Both the position numbers and the translations under genes were made by a program. A stretch of DNA of 64,000 bases from positions 24,033,561 through 24,097,560 of the forward strand of contig NC_088775.1 of assembly GCF_954871325.1 (NCBI RefSeq). The letters are read 5' to 3'. Within the stretch, counting starts at the first letter, position 1. Every line of letters begins with the position of its first letter. Shown in pieces: positions 1 to 13,900 of this stretch. The notes under the pieces are model-generated. The model did not search any database, was not told the DNA's origin, and worked only from the letters and a program-made list of their open reading frames with translations. The DNA comes from Gordionus sp. m RMFG-2023 (Eukaryota; Nematomorpha; Gordioida; Chordodea; Parachordodidae).

Positions 1-125
1 ACAATAGATCTTCTGATTACAAAGATCGTGATTGTCAATTGAATACGAACCATGCTATGAACATCGAAGTAATTGATGATGATGACGACTCAAACACAGA
101 CCTTAAATAATATAATCTGCAGAAT

Positions 126-843
126 TTGGAAGTGTGCAATCTGAGGGTTTACGATACCAGATATGACGCATACAACGTAACGGTGAGCATCAACGACATA
201 CCCACGCTGATGCAAGTTGACACCGGTATGATATACACTATACTTCCGAAGCTGACAGCTAACACTATAGGCATAACCACGATACGTAAGACGGATATGA
301 AACTCACTGGTTATGACGGCAGCGCCATCAAGATATTAGGTCTTGATAATGTGAACGTTAAGTATGAAGGTAACTCACAAATAGCTGGTGGCCATAGTGG
401 TGGATTGTGACAAGATCCCCCTGCTAGGGCGTATGTGGCTCCACGCCTTCAACAACATATTAAAAACGTTCTTAGGGGGTAACGTAGAGAATGACCTCGA
501 GAAGGTAATCTCGACAACGAAAAAAGACCTCGAATCAACTTACTCTTACAAAATCAAAATGGTCAGACAAGAGAAAGTTCACTTGAAGCCCGGTGATGTG
601 CCTAAGATCATACCTTCAAAGAGAATTCCGTGTGCCAAGATTGATGCGATGACTCAGAAATTGGATTGCTGGCTGAAGGACAACATAAACCTTGCTCGAG
701 AGGAATCTAGATGCCCGATGCCATGCACAAATGATCTGATCGCAAAGTTAACTAAGGGCTGCCTTTACTTTACCAAGCCATCGTTCGGTTTGAAAAGAAG
801 ACTGCACTATGAACATGGATGGCGTATTGCGTGGCGATCATAA
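126..843 (+). mobile_element. Ty3/gypsy-like retroelement fossil: protease and start of reverse transcriptase region
   Basis: Remains of the pol region of an LTR-type retroelement. The first part (126-410) reads as an aspartic protease: a hydrophobic strand, then the D-T-G active-site motif in VDTG, then the usual hydrophobic stretch and a second-half glycine loop. The following part (388-843) carries LLGRMWL, which matches the conserved protease-to-RT junction of Ty3/gypsy elements, and then the lysine/proline-rich linker and the entry into the RT domain (KIDAMTQKLDCWL). No catalytic RT core, integrase or LTR was recognised nearby. The fossil is broken in more than one place and looks old. 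Assignment to Ty3/gypsy rests on motif order; BEL/Pao is less likely. Confidence 0.7.
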
Positions 844-1860
844 ACGTTAATAGCGTTACCATTCAACTTATCCAAGGATATCATAAGCCGAATTTCTTTG
901 GAGGGTGAAATGTTGAATAATTGAGATTATACCTTTCGGTCAAAATTTTATATTAACATTTTTTTATATATCATTTTAATGTGACATTTTTTTATTCACT
1001 TTGTATTTAAATTTAATCGTTGAGAATTTTATATTAACATTTTTTTATATCATTTTAACGTTACATTTTATTTACAATTTGTATTTCACACAATTAGTTA
1101 TTTTTTTATTGTTTATAAAAAGATATGTAAAGAGAAATTGTTTTTGTTGAAAGGGGATAAAAAAAATGTAATTTAAAAATAAATTATGATTAAAAATAAA
1201 ATATAATTTATAATAAAATAAAATGTAATTATGATCAAAATAAAATATGAACGAGGATTTAACACAATTCTTACAATTACTTATCTAGCTTCCATCATGT
1301 CATCTAAGAGGAAGCTATAACTAACATATAGTTTTATGATTTGGATTGGTCGTTTATATTCTCTTCTTCAAGAATTGTTAATTTGGTAAGGCATATAAAT
1401 TTTTCTTATTAGTCCATTCTATAAAACATTGTCCAAAATAGTAACAGAGAGTTATATTAGTTTCATGACCTTTTGTCAATATAAGTTGCTAAGAATTATA
1501 TAGCCTTATGTGGTTTTTAAAACCATTATCAATTGAGGCATATGTATAAATTAACCTTTTTATCACTTGTAATTCTTTAGACGTAAATTTTTTTTATATC
1601 AACCATCGAAAATATTTTATCCTGTAATAAATAGATTTTGTATTAAAAATATTATTTTTAGATATATCTTGTATTGTTTTAATTATTCATGTTAGTTTAT
1701 TTTGTATGCAAAATATAATAAATGACAAAATATGAAATTCAGAATAATTGTTTACAGTTAGCAAATTTTAAAAAAGTATAAATAAAGCGGGCCGAAGGTC
1801 CGCAAATTGGGGATATGGGGAGCTTCGCCCCCATAAAATTTTTTTAATTGAGCCTCCTGA
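844..1860. other. AT-rich spacer, no gene seen
   Basis: Low-complexity AT-rich DNA. The phrase ATTTTATATTAACATTTTTT recurs at about 944 and 1028, so a short local duplication is present. A small G/C-richer hairpin-like patch lies at 1787-1840, where GGGCCGAAGGTCCGC and GGGGAGCTTCGCCCC both fold on themselves; it may be a transposon tip or an old terminator-like stem. No coding sequence is recognised. Confidence 0.5.
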
Positions 1861-1874
1861 GATTGTAAAGGCTA

Positions 1875-2950
1875 GCGACGCCCCTGGCCTAAGTACAATA
1901 GATTTAACATCAGACAGGTTAGATCTTGACAGCACTGATCTATACCCGGATACCCGCTTTCAAATTGACATTTCCAATGATAATAATTCCACGCATATGA
2001 AAACCTTATAATTAAATGTCCCAACACGTTGGCATATTATATCAATTATGCTAGAAAGCATATCTGGATTAAATAAGAATTTAATTAATAATGTTTTGAA
2101 AAGAATTGGGAAACACTTTTTCAAATTATCAAACTATGAATCTGATCAGGTAGAATAGCTATTAGCATTTCTTTCAAAATTTAAAGAAACTGTCGAATTT
2201 CTTTCAGTACAAAAAGATCATACTTTAAACTTGGCGTTACTTTTTAGAAGTGAAATTGAAACACATTTAATATTAAATGATAGTGATAGTTTTGAAATCA
2301 TTTCACTTAAGGAAAATATGCTAAATAAATTTGCGTTGCGATTTCCGGTTTATAATCTGCAAGTAATAATATATAAGTAAATTCTTTTATTTTTTCAAAA
2401 TTATATAGGTATTGACTTCTCTTTTAGATCTATGATTTCAAAAATTGACAATTATGTCAAAGTATTTAATAGAGCAAAATTGCTCAGCTTCAGAATTTAT
2501 AATAAAACATCTTAAACTTCTAGAGAATGCTGATAATCAGATAGTAAATATAGCTAATGAGGATCAAGAGGAATTCTTAAATTATTTGACAAAAATGGCA
2601 AGTAAACATTCAACAAATATAAATTTTGATTCCAAGTTAGGTGACTTACAAGAATGCCACAGTTTTCTTGGAAAACGACATTCACAAGATGTGGACGTTC
2701 TAAATTTTTGGAGAGAAAAAAAGAGTGAACTTCCCAATCTTTCCAGGCTCGCCTAAAAAATTCTTTGCATTCCGGAGACTAGCACACCTAGTGAAAGAGT
2801 TTTCTCAACCGCTGGAATGACGTTAAATTCAAGGAGATCATCATTATGTCCCGAAAATTTAAATAAAATAATTTTTATACATGATAATTATAAAATTACG
2901 AAATCGATTTTGGATTTATAATGAATGTTCTATTAAATAAATATTAAAAA
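1875..2950 (+). pseudogene. hAT transposase remnant (C-terminal half with hATC dimerisation domain)
   Basis: Translated pieces on the + strand follow the order of a hAT transposase. About 2012-2400 gives TRWHIILSIMLE (the target-rich TRW motif region) and NLALLFRSEIETHL. An open stretch at 2445-2756 continues with a helical region. At about 2755-2880, in another frame, comes the diagnostic hATC block PSERVFSTAGMTLNSRRSSL followed by PENLNKIIFIHDNY. The reading frame changes at least once, near 2757, and stops occur upstream, so the gene is dead. The zinc finger and the first catalytic residues are missing. It is a BED-type hAT, unlike the three younger copies at 27-39 kb. Confidence 0.8.
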
Positions 2951-2994
2951 ATATGCCGAGATATCTGTAGAGTAGTGTATATAAGTTTTTTTAA

Positions 2995-3356
2995 AATTTT
3001 TTTTTATGTTATAAAAATTTATAACTGCGCCGATTTTGTTGATGGTGGCTAAAAATCGGCGCGCCGCCGGCCGTCGATTAGATTTTTGAAAATTTCATCG
3101 GCGCACAGGTCTAATTTAAATGTATTTTTAATTAAACATATATAATATGCAATATTATAAAATAAATATTTTTAATAAATTGAAGTCGCTCATTTCGCCT
3201 AAAAAAATATGAAAAATTTACCCGTCCATTACTTTAAAAAATGTTTCAAGCCTCCCGCCACCCGCCCAATGTTGAAAATATTTAAAAAAACCCGACCATA
3301 TCCATTCAAAGTATGGGCGGGCGTAAATCCTGCCCAATGCAGATCTCTAATTTACA
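2995..3356. repeat. G/C-rich tips of short hAT-type elements
   Basis: Two G/C-rich islands stand out in AT-rich DNA. One at about 3027-3105 has AATCGGCGCGCCGCCGG and ends CATCGGCGCACAGGTCTAA. One at about 3218-3350 holds CCCGCCACCCGCCC and GGGCGGGCGTAAATCCTGCC and ends GCAGATCTCTAA. Ends with GC-rich repeats followed by an AGATCTCTA-like tip recur in this window (for example 43224-43900), which suggests non-autonomous hAT elements. Target duplications were not identified, so the limits are approximate. Confidence 0.4.
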
Positions 3357-3359
3357 TAT

Positions 3360-4547
3360 CATTATTTTTAAAATTATTCTACTTAGAATATTTTTAACTA
3401 AGCAAAAGAAAAATGTGATGACAAAACATTTTATATTTTTTTATGTAAAGTGTGATAATAAAAAAGTTGTATTAAAAAAGTTGTTTAATATTTTTTTTAA
3501 CATAGATTAATGTTTAAGTATGAATTAAAATAAAAATATAATATCATTTTATTTTACATCTGGTAAAACGAGTAATTAAAATCTTCTAAGAGTTATTTGC
3601 TAGGAGCCTCATAATAGAAAATGTATTCAGAATTAGCTAAAGTTTGGAAAACTAATTTTTCTGCGTTAATTTCTTTAATGGACTCGGTGGTCTATAAATA
3701 AAATATAAAGATATTAATTTGAAGAATATACATAAATCTGGATAAAAAATGTAAATCTTATAACCTTGAAATATTTTTTATAGCTTATTCATATTAATTT
3801 AATTTATAAATATTTTTAAAATATTGTAAAATAAATAAAATTCTCTGATTAATCAGATATTTTTTTATTCAAGTAACTCTTGTAAGTTGTTATGGTAACA
3901 TATTTTTAAAAATATATAAACATCTACGCCATTTAAAAAGAGTTTATCCAGGAATTTAATCCTCAAACATTTCCATTTCTTGCGCAGTGGGATAAATAAA
4001 CCCCGCTATAATGTCCATTTCCCGCCATAGAAGCATCTTAACATCCGATAGCTTGTATTTAGTTATAGGTGTAGCCTGAAGCATGAATGTATTTACATAT
4101 GAATTTAAAGCCTATTCGGCAACAAAAAAAATATATTCATATATTCATTATAAAATGATAATGTAAAATGTAGATACTTGTGTTTCGTTGGTTTTAGACA
4201 CTATATTGTTGGATAAAAAAATAAGGTTATATTTTTATTTCTTATATAAATTAAGACAATTGAAATATCAACTATAAAATTTGTTTAATTATAAAACCAA
4301 TTCAACATCATCATTTTTTTTTATTTGTGTTTAGCGAGCAACCGTTTTTTTTACTCATAGAAATGTGCCATAAATGGCCATGTTTTTGCTTTTTTTGAAA
4401 AAAGGGTATTAAGATTTGGGTTTAACCAGACAAATTTTATATCAATACGTAGCCTAATTATTAATCTTTAATTAGCTATATCTATAATAGTTTATGAACT
4501 AGATGAGGTTATGTGAAAGTTATTAATCTGGACAGTTAAAATAGTAT
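3360..4547. other. AT-rich spacer, no gene seen
   Basis: No reading frame, RNA gene or bounded repeat is supported here. A few slightly G/C-richer words at 3980-4085 do not resolve into a known element. Confidence 0.5.
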
Positions 4548-6214
4548 GTATTGACCAATGACATTAATACTATAGACTGCCGATCGTAATGCTAAAATCA
4601 AATTTGAAGTCGCAAAAATTGAATTGAGTAGCAGCCATTTTGTGTTTGGAGCTTTTAGGAAAGAAACGTATGATAATTTCATAAATTTCAGATTTATTTT
4701 TATAATGTATTATATTTATAATCTTACATGTTTTACGATGAATAAAAAACATTTTTAGAGCATTTATGGTTATACTGTTTTGATTATTGCCTAATGTAAT
4801 CAAAAATTAAAATTAGATTTTAGACAAAAATTTAACAGAATTGTACTTTTTCAAGGGCATAAATCAAGTTTTATTTAAATATGTTATTTAACTTAAATAT
4901 TTATAGGTCAAGGAAAAATTATGGTGATTATTTGTAAGAAAAAACTAAACTTTATACCATATACTTTTAGTTATAATAATACATTTATTTTATTAGAAGT
5001 AAATATAACATATATATATTATTTGTATTTATTATTGTAAAAATTAATAAGATTATTTTATTTTTCACAATATACATATTCATTATTGATTTTTGTGCTT
5101 TAGTGAATTAAATTTAAATAAATATATTTAGAAATGGATAGTTATAATTATTAAGGAATGACATAATTCAAAGCAATAATAAAATATAAAAAAAGACTTA
5201 TAAATTATAAAATATAACCTCTTTTTACTAAAAAAATAAATACAAAAGAAATTATATCAAAATTTTTTTTTATATAATTTAAAATATTTATCAATAAAAT
5301 CATATATATTCAATTTTGCTTTTGGAGTAATTTCTAAAATTCCAAATCACATGTTAAATATTTTCATAGCAAATATGACATAATAATTTTTACAAGAAAG
5401 AATAGGTTAATATAAGCTGCATCTTTAGATTTAATTGTGAATATTTAATTTGAGATAATATACTTATGAAAGGAAATTTTGCTTCCTGAACAATATTTTT
5501 GGTTACAGCCATATGCACTACAATATATTAACATTTTCTTAAAATATTAAAAATATATTAAATTTTATAATAAATTTCAAATCATAATATATCTTTCCTC
5601 ACTTTGATTTTTGTTATTGAATATATAAATATAAAATTAATTTTTATAAAAAATATTCATTCTAACTTGATAAGTCTAAATATATTTTAAAATCTTAAAG
5701 ATATTCTTGAAGTATTAAAGAAAACAATAATTCATTACTTCTCTGGAAATGACAAAATTTTAAACTTTATTCTTATTAATATAGAGATTTTCTTTTATAT
5801 TGATTAGTCTATACAAAATATTAAAGATATTCATTAAGTAATAAACTGCAAATGTTAATAAAGAGCATGAATATTTAATTATATTCTCATCAATAGGTAT
5901 ATATTCTAACTTGCTTAGTCTAATAATATTCATTATGTATTAAACATCACCTATACTTTCTCTGTAAATGTTAATAAAGACCAGAAAATATTTAAATAAT
6001 TATAAATTACTTGCTTTAAAAATGTTTTTTATTCATTTAGTAAAAAAATAGGATTATAAATATAATGTATAATAAAAATAAATCTGAAATTTATGAAATT
6101 ATCATACGTTTCTTTCCTAAAAGCTCCAAACACAAAATGGCCGCTACATTCAATTTTTGCCACTTCAAATATATTAATCGGCATTCTATAGTATTAATGT
6201 CATTGGTATTGACC
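4548..6214. mobile_element. Non-autonomous DNA transposon with about 215-bp inverted repeats and 8-bp target duplication
   Basis: The element itself is 4556-6206, flanked on both sides by the identical 8-mer GTATTGAC (4548-4555 and 6207-6214). Both ends start CAATGACATTAATACTATAG and stay similar for about 215 bp, including the shared phrase CATTTTGTGTTTGGAGCTTT. The 1.2-kb interior is extremely AT-rich and holds degenerate direct repeats (ATTCATTA, TTAATAAAG) with no transposase. The 8-bp duplication and CA...TG ends fit the hAT or P superfamilies; the duplication shows the hAT-like T at position 2 and A at position 7. A sister element with the same tip lies at 21938-22272. Confidence 0.88.
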
Positions 6215-6567
6215 CTCCTCCATATACTATGTGTTGACTGGTGATAATTTATTATTTAAGAATTTTATTATAAATATAAAATATTGCAAAAGACCTATCT
6301 TATATATTTCTTCATTTTTTAGGCATATAAAAATTTAATTTTATCTAAATTTATCATCATCCATTTAATGATAAATAAATAAATATCTTAATTATATTTT
6401 TGTTAAGCATTCTTATTTGTTATTTCAATATAAAATTAACCACTATCTATTTAATGATATTATAAATTATTATCTTAATTATCTACATGTTAAAATGATT
6501 ATTTTAATAATTTAATAATTCATGATGTTTAATAAACTTAATAATTATACTTTTAACAATTATTCAT

Positions 6568-6730
6568 AGGCGTAGTCGGGGGGGGGGGGCGAGGGTCAGA
6601 AATTTATCACTTGTAAATATCATTTTAAGCTAATAAAAAATATATCATTTTAAGCTAATAAAAAATATATTATTTTAAGCTAATAAAAAATATCCCCCTT
6701 AGTCCTTGCCTCACTTCCTGACCCTCAAAA
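6568..6730. repeat. hAT-type G-tract tip and 29-bp tandem repeat
   Basis: CATAGGCGTAGTCGGGGGGG resembles the GGCGTAGCCAGG plus G-tract start of several hAT elements in this window. It is followed by three copies of a roughly 29-bp unit built on CATTTTAAGCTAATAAAAAA. The block is enclosed by the inverted pair GAGGGTCAG (6591-6599) and CTGACCCTC (6718-6726). It is probably a tiny decayed element. Confidence 0.5.
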
Positions 6731-7859
6731 ATGTATGCATATATCTTAAACAATAATTTGAAAGAAAGAATGTAAAAGTTGATATTTTTTTTATAAAACT
6801 ATTCATCATAATTTATACATTTTTGGAAAAAAGCATTTATATATAAAAAAATTGAACCAAAAATGTTTTTTAAGAAATGGAATATATACCAAAGATAAGT
6901 CTTAAGACAAAAGTGAAATGTATTATAATTATTAATAATAGATCCATAAAATTACTAAATAATATAATATATCAAATATAATAATTTTAAAGTTATTAAT
7001 TTTAATTTATTTATCTTAATAAAAGTAAAATATAATTATAAAACTTTTGATAAAATTAAATCATAAATTAAATAAAAAAATTAAAGCACAATACAAACAA
7101 TGGAATATTATATGTCGTAGATTTACATTCTGGGTCTTAATGGGTATGACTTGGTCTGGGGTTGGTCTCTAAACACTCGTTGATATCATTAAGATATTGG
7201 CAGCACTTGCCAATTTTTTCTAATTTTATCCTCAACTTTAGTAAAATTTCCATTGTTTTTCAAAGTCTAGTAGAGTCAGCAAAAATTTTTAAAACATATT
7301 AATTTAATCTCCTTAAAGATAAATCCTGATCTACTAATTCAATATTTTTATTAACAAAAAATGTTAAAAAGATGTCTTTATATGTTGGAGGGACATTTTA
7401 TAAAAGAAAGCTGGCACCTATAAAACAAATAACAGAATATTGAACTCTTTTTATAAAATTTAACAGTGGATAAGTCCGCCAGTTTTCTTTTATCTGCTAA
7501 ATCATTTTTATTTAATGCGAAACCCCTAAGATTAATTCCCCATCATATAAGGCTAGAATATCCATAAATATTTTTATTTTTTCTACCTGTCCATAGCCAT
7601 TAGAAAACGGAATAGAAAACTGTGATAGATTTAGTAGATCATATATATATTTACAGTTATTCTAATCATAATCATATAAGATTTAATAATAATTTTTTAT
7701 AATAATAAGAAACTCTTAGAATGTTCCTTTTTTAAATAATATACTACGCCCATTTATTACAATGTTTAATATATTATTTGGTGTATTTTTTATTAATTGT
7801 AATTTATTATAATACTCTTTCTCGTGGATTTATTAATATTCTCTTATTTGAAAGAAAAA
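6731..7859. other. Upstream region of the UBC9 gene, no element resolved
   Basis: AT-rich sequence before the first coding exon of UBC9. A promoter or a non-coding first exon should lie somewhere here or further left, but no TATA box, initiator or CpG-rich patch can be singled out against the AT-rich background. Confidence 0.35.
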
Positions 7860-7925
7860 ATGAGCGGAATAGCTATTAGCAGACTTTCAGAAGAAAGAAA
7901 AGCATGGAGAAAAGACCATCCTTTT
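7860..7925 (+). CDS. UBE2I: UBC9 coding exon 1
   Basis: Encodes residues 1-22, [20 protein letters not shown] then PF, ending at CATCCTTTT before the donor GTAAAT at 7926. The start is set by homology: the frame stays open upstream for a few codons, but UBC9 proteins begin at MSGIA. Confidence 0.95.
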
Positions 7926-10900
7926 GTAAATTTTTTTTTAAAAATAAATATATATATGTACAAAAGGTATTATGCAATAGTTTATTATAAAGTTAATTTT
8001 TTATAGAATTTATGAGTTTTGAGTCTAAAACATTGTTTGAATCTTTCATTTTTACTTTGAGCATTTTCGAGGGTCCCCCATGAATCTTTACTTCATTCAT
8101 TAATTTTGACAATAAAATAGTCATCAGCCAATTAATATTTTAGAAAAACCTTGTGACAAATGTAGTACATTAACCATAACTATTGTTTTATATACAAATT
8201 ATTCTTCTGAGATACACTCCCACAACTTTTTTAGAGCAAATATCACAGTTACTAACATTATATTAGTGAATATTTACTCATTCCCAAGACCAAAAATAAT
8301 GTATTTTTAAAAAAAAATTAATCAAAATTATCATTTTTTATTTATTCATTATTTATAAACTTCTTAAAATATTAATATCACCATTTTTCTATTAGATATT
8401 AGATTAATTTTTAAAAACTAGCTAAATAAAGACTAAATTTAAAAAAAAAAAAAATTATGAAGGGTATTATCATTTGAGTGTCAGTTAAAATTTAAAGTAT
8501 TTGCCAATGCTGTGAGTATCTGCCTGATACTGCTACTAAGTAATTATATAGGATATGTGCATCTCTCTTATTCCTTGCCATAAATGCTAAAAAGAAAATT
8601 ACTTAGTTCCTTGCTAAAATTCTGTTTTTAAATATAATTCTAATATTACTCCCTCCCAATCTTCCATAGATTATTAGGATAAGCAGCCTGGCCTGCATTT
8701 TGCTGGCTAAAACAATTTAAGATTAGGCCAGACAAATTATACAAAATATTTTTATGGTAGATAATTAGGCAAATTTACATGTTTTTTTTATAAAAATTAT
8801 TATAGACTGACTCTTATTACATAATATATTTTACAGGCTTAGTTGGGTAAAATTTTTACAAACCAGGCCAAAAAACTTGATAAAAAAATTTCCAAGAGCT
8901 GGACAGGTCTGTGCTGGCCTTTATTGCCCTTTTCCATAATCCTCTATCCATTTTCTGTAGCCCTGGGTTAATACTAGCATTTTTATGTCATTAACGGAGC
9001 TCCGAAAGTAATCAAAAATAAAGATGGGAAATGATAATAAAGGAAAAAGAAATAATGAGTAGATGGAGAGAATATTTTCAGGAGCTTCTCAACTTTAATC
9101 CGCACATACTGCATCTAAACGAACCCCCTCCTTGACAAAACCTTGTACAACCTATAACACAACAAGAAATAATCACATGCCTCAAGCATATGAAAAACAG
9201 CAAAGCTAGGGGTCCAGACGATATTCCAATAGAAAGCCTTAAAGCACTAGGAGATGATGGAATACATTTCCTCACAAATCTATACAATAGGATACTTGGA
9301 AATGAAGAGGTTCTCCAAAAATGGAGGCAGAGCTATCTAGTTCCTATCTTCAAAAATAAAGGGGATCCACATAATTGTCAAAATTACAGGGGCATAAAAC
9401 TAATGTCACACTGTAAAAAACTATAGAAAAAAAATTAAGAGATATAATCGAAATAGGAGAGACTCAGTTTGGCTTTATGCCTGGAAGATCAACAACCGAT
9501 GCTATCCACGCAATTAGACAAATGAGTGAAAAATACAGGGAAAAGAACAAAAAGCTACACATGGTCTTTCTCGATCTAGAAAAGGCCTTTGATAGAATCC
9601 CAAGAAAACTTATCTGGTGGGTGCTACGCCACAAAAATGTTCCCGAAAAATATATAAGAATAATACAGGATATGTATATGGGCCGTACAACAATGGTCCG
9701 TAGCACAACAGGTACTTCAGCAGGCTTCACAATAGCCGAAGGAGTTCATCAAGGGTCGGCTCTCAGCCCACTTCTCTTCATTACAGTAATAGATGTATTA
9801 GCACAGTCTATACCTCAAACAGTCGCGTGGAATATGATATTTGCAGATGATATTGTGATACTTGCCGAATCTAAGGATGAAATGAAAGAAAGACTAGTAA
9901 GTTGGATAAATATCCTAGAAACGCACGAATTAAAAATAAATAGAGAAAAGATGGAGTATATGGTGATAGGAGGAGATGAAACAGAGAGTATTGATATAAA
10001 TGAATGGCAGATATTGGCAATTAAAAGCTGCAAATATTTGGGCTCCACTATACAAACAAACGGCACAATAGAAAAAGAGATAAAGAGTAAGATTAATCAA
10101 GGGTGGCTAAAGTGGAGATCTTTATCTGGAGTGCTATTTGATAAAAGAATCCCACACAAATTAAAGGGAAAAATTTACAGTTCCATAATACAACCAACTA
10201 TTCTATATAGTTCGGAAACATGGCCAACCAAAGAATCAGACGAGAGAAGTCTACAAACCATGGAGATGAGAATGCTGAGGATGATTGCTGGGGTAACAAG
10301 AAAGGATAAAGTGTGCAGTACAAGAATACTAAGTAGTTTAAAGGTAGTGCCCATTAAGACTAAGTTAATGGTAAACAGATTTAGGTGGTATGGGCACACA
10401 ATGAGAAGGCCTATGAACTACATAGGAAATAAAGTTAAGAGTTTGGAAGTGATGGGCAAACGTAAAAGAGGAAGGCCAAAACTTCAATGGGGCCATAAAG
10501 TTAGAGCCAATATAAAGAAGTATAAATTAGATAAAAGAGATTGTATTAATAACATAAAATGGAGAGAGATGTTGAATGAGCTTACCACCAGAAAAGGTGA
10601 AAGCTAAAGAGAAAGAAAAAAAAATCTATCACTTTTATCCAGCCTTTTTTGGACACCCTCTGGGTCTTTTTCCTTTAACTTCCAATCAATGACATCATTC
10701 AACTAATTGTCCTTTCCTTTCTATTCAACATCTTCACCAAACCATCTCAGTTTATTTCTTCTCATGAAATTACCTATTGTTTCTTCTACCTCAATTCATC
10801 TCTGTTTGTTTTCCTCTTTCTCGAATGCCCCACATATATATCTAACCATTCTATCTCCCTTCTTTCTAACTTAGCTTGATGTGAACTTGTTTTTTGGTTG

Positions 10901-13900
10901 AGTTAAAAATTATTATATATGAATCCAATATACCACCCTGCCAGTTCACTGCAAGTTATGCCACTATTTTGATTAGCTTATATTAAAAATCTTCTCTGTT
11001 TTATTTATATTCCTAACAAAAAAAAACAATATATAAAGCCATAATTCAATTCCCATTTTTTGCTCTTAAATTATATAATCTTCTTGTTTTGATGCCATGC
11101 CATTTATTAAATGAAATGTATATTGTTTGGGAGAGGAATAAAGATTAATCTGATCTTGAAAGAAATTATAGCAATATTTCTATATTAAGCATGCTTTTAT
11201 TTATCAGGAAAGCTTACCTTATGGGAGCTGATAATTAAAAGAACTTATTACACTTTTAGAGGATACAAAATGAATGTTTTGAGCTTTTTTTATGATAAAC
11301 TAAATAATTTCAAAGTACAGGATTTCTCTGGTAAATTACTGAATCCATTCAATTTTCACATTCTCTTATCACAAGAAATAAAATGGCATTTCTTGTATGC
11401 TGATAATTGTAATTTGTGGAGGAATGTGCTTTTAGAAATGTGAAGGAAGGAGAGAGGGGGGGGGTAAAGCCAGTTATATAAATGTAATATTTCTTATCAG
11501 TTTTAGAAATTTATGGATCAATTTCCTTTTTCTTGTCAAATTTTTTATGAGGATTAATGATTAAATTAAAAGTATTGACCAATACTGATATTAAATTATC
11601 TATAGTCAGCATCTCAGAATATCAGTATTTAAATACCATATTTGACTATTCAGAAGTAAAAACTCTTTTTTTAAAAAAAAATTTAATTACTAGAGATATA
11701 CCAATATTTTTTGTCAGATCGGATTGCCAATTATTCATCTTTTAAATATCAGTTATTGGCTGATATAAAATTCCCCAATCCAATATTTAAAAAATATAAC
11801 AAAGAATAGATAAATAAATTAATAATGGAACCTATTAATTTTTTTATGGACAATTGAATAATGAATTAATAAACATTCTCCCATATTGTATTTATGTTGT
11901 GCACTTTGTTTTTGTAGGGATGTGAACCCTGAACCCTCCTGGACCCTCGTATTTTGGCTGAACCCGGACCTGGACCCTTTTAAAAAGTGGAGGGTCCAAG
12001 GGTTCAGGGTGTTAAAAATTTTTAACTTAAAATTTTTTTTTTTTTAATTAATGTAAAAATATAATTTTTAAAAAATAATATAAAATTTTATTAATTTTTT
12101 TCGTGGAATCTCCCTAAAAAATAGTCACTTTAAAACTATAATTGATAAAGCAAGGGATGTTGTAAAATATTTAAGAACTCCCACAATTGTTAGAATATTA
12201 AAATCCATGAAAAGGTAAATGGCAATTTTAGATTGCACAACACGTTGGTCCTCTATGTGTATGATGCTAGAGCGATTATTAAGTTTGAAAGATTTCTGTA
12301 ATGATTTTATCATAGGAGCATGTGAAATCATTTTTTCAGAAAATGATTGGAATCAAGTAAAAGAGCTTACTAGTGTGCTGGTTCCTTTAAAAATAACAAC
12401 ATTAAGTGTGCAAGCTGAACAATTACGTTTATCGGATTTTTATGGCATACCCAAAACTCTATTATTTACAATACATTGGTGGTTACAACAATATCTACTG
12501 GTTGTAGCGATAACAATTATAATGATAACGATATTGATGATCTGGAAATTTTACTATTAGATAGAGAAAAAAAAATTAAATCATCATCTGATAGAAAGGA
12601 GCAAAAAATATCTATTGTATCTTTAATAGAAAAGTTCTCGGAAGTTATGAGAATAAATAGAGATGCAAACATTTTAAAATTCTGGGAGAAAAATTCTTCA
12701 ATATATCCAGAATTATATATTTTTTCTAGAATCGTCATGGCTGTACCGGCGACACAAGGACAATAATTTATGTATTATAGAAATGACTATCTATTTTAGG
12801 TAAGCGTAGAACGTGGATTTTCATCGTTGACTAATTTACGTGGAAATCTGAAGGATGATATTTTAGAAGATATCATGATTGTGCGATTGAATAAAATATT
12901 TAAAATATAAATTATCTCATTTCGAATTATAAATGTGTATATATTGAAGTATAATAAAAAATGAATGAAAAAAAGTCTTATTTTGAGTCATTATTTTTAT
13001 GTTTCCTCTGAACCCGGACCCGGGTCCTTTTTAAATTTATTCCCAGACCCGAACCCGGACCCTTTTTTTTTGTCGAAGGGTTCACATCCCTGGTTTTTTG
13101 ATATAATAAAGTAAATTTGTATAAAGGATAAAATCAGATATGATATTAGATTGATAATTGACCCATAAAAATTTAATATCGTATCAGCTTCTAAAATGTT
13201 TATAGGGAAAGAATAATTTAATGATTTAATAAAATACTATAAAAATATATATTTACTGGCTATAGAACTTGACCCTAGGATTTTGAATTCTTTATAATGC
13301 TCATAGTTAAATTAAAAATGGTACTGATAATTTTATTATTGTACTGATTAAATAATACCAATTTCAATTTCCAATAAAATATTGGCAAATAACTAAAGTG
13401 ATTGTGACACCGTCTATATTTACTTTATATACATGTAGTATAGTAAATATGATTATTTTGTAAATGCTATATGAGCAATAATATATTTTTTTAAAGTTTA
13501 TATCCATACTTTCATTTTTTCAGGGATTTGTAGCTAAACCTGTAAAAAATACAGATGGAACCTTAAACCTAATGAATTGGGAATGCGCCATACCAGGGAA
13601 AAAGAGTACCCCCTGGGAAGGAGGCCTATTCAAGCTAAGGATGGTATTCAAAGACGATTTTCCGTCTACACCGCCTAAGTGCAAATTTGAACCGCCCCTC
13701 TTCCATCCCAACGTATACCCCTCTGGAACTGTTTGTTTGTCTCTCTTAGACGAAGAAAAAGATTGGAGGCCTGCACTCTCCATTAAGCAGGTTTTTTTTC
13801 TTATATTTCACAACTCATTCCTTTTTATATGACCTTCATTGGTTGGCTCTAAGATAAAATCGATTTTTTTGGATCTAGAATTAGGAAATAATATCACAAA

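Noticed and set aside
4570-4803. Open frame of 77 codons on the - strand
   Set aside because: It lies wholly in the inverted repeat and adjoining interior of the element at 4556-6206, has no conserved motif, and does not recur in the other arm.
7824-7859. Upstream extension of UBC9 exon 1 (in-frame start at 7824)
   Set aside because: UBC9 proteins start at MSGIA. The extra residues are hydrophobic and not conserved.
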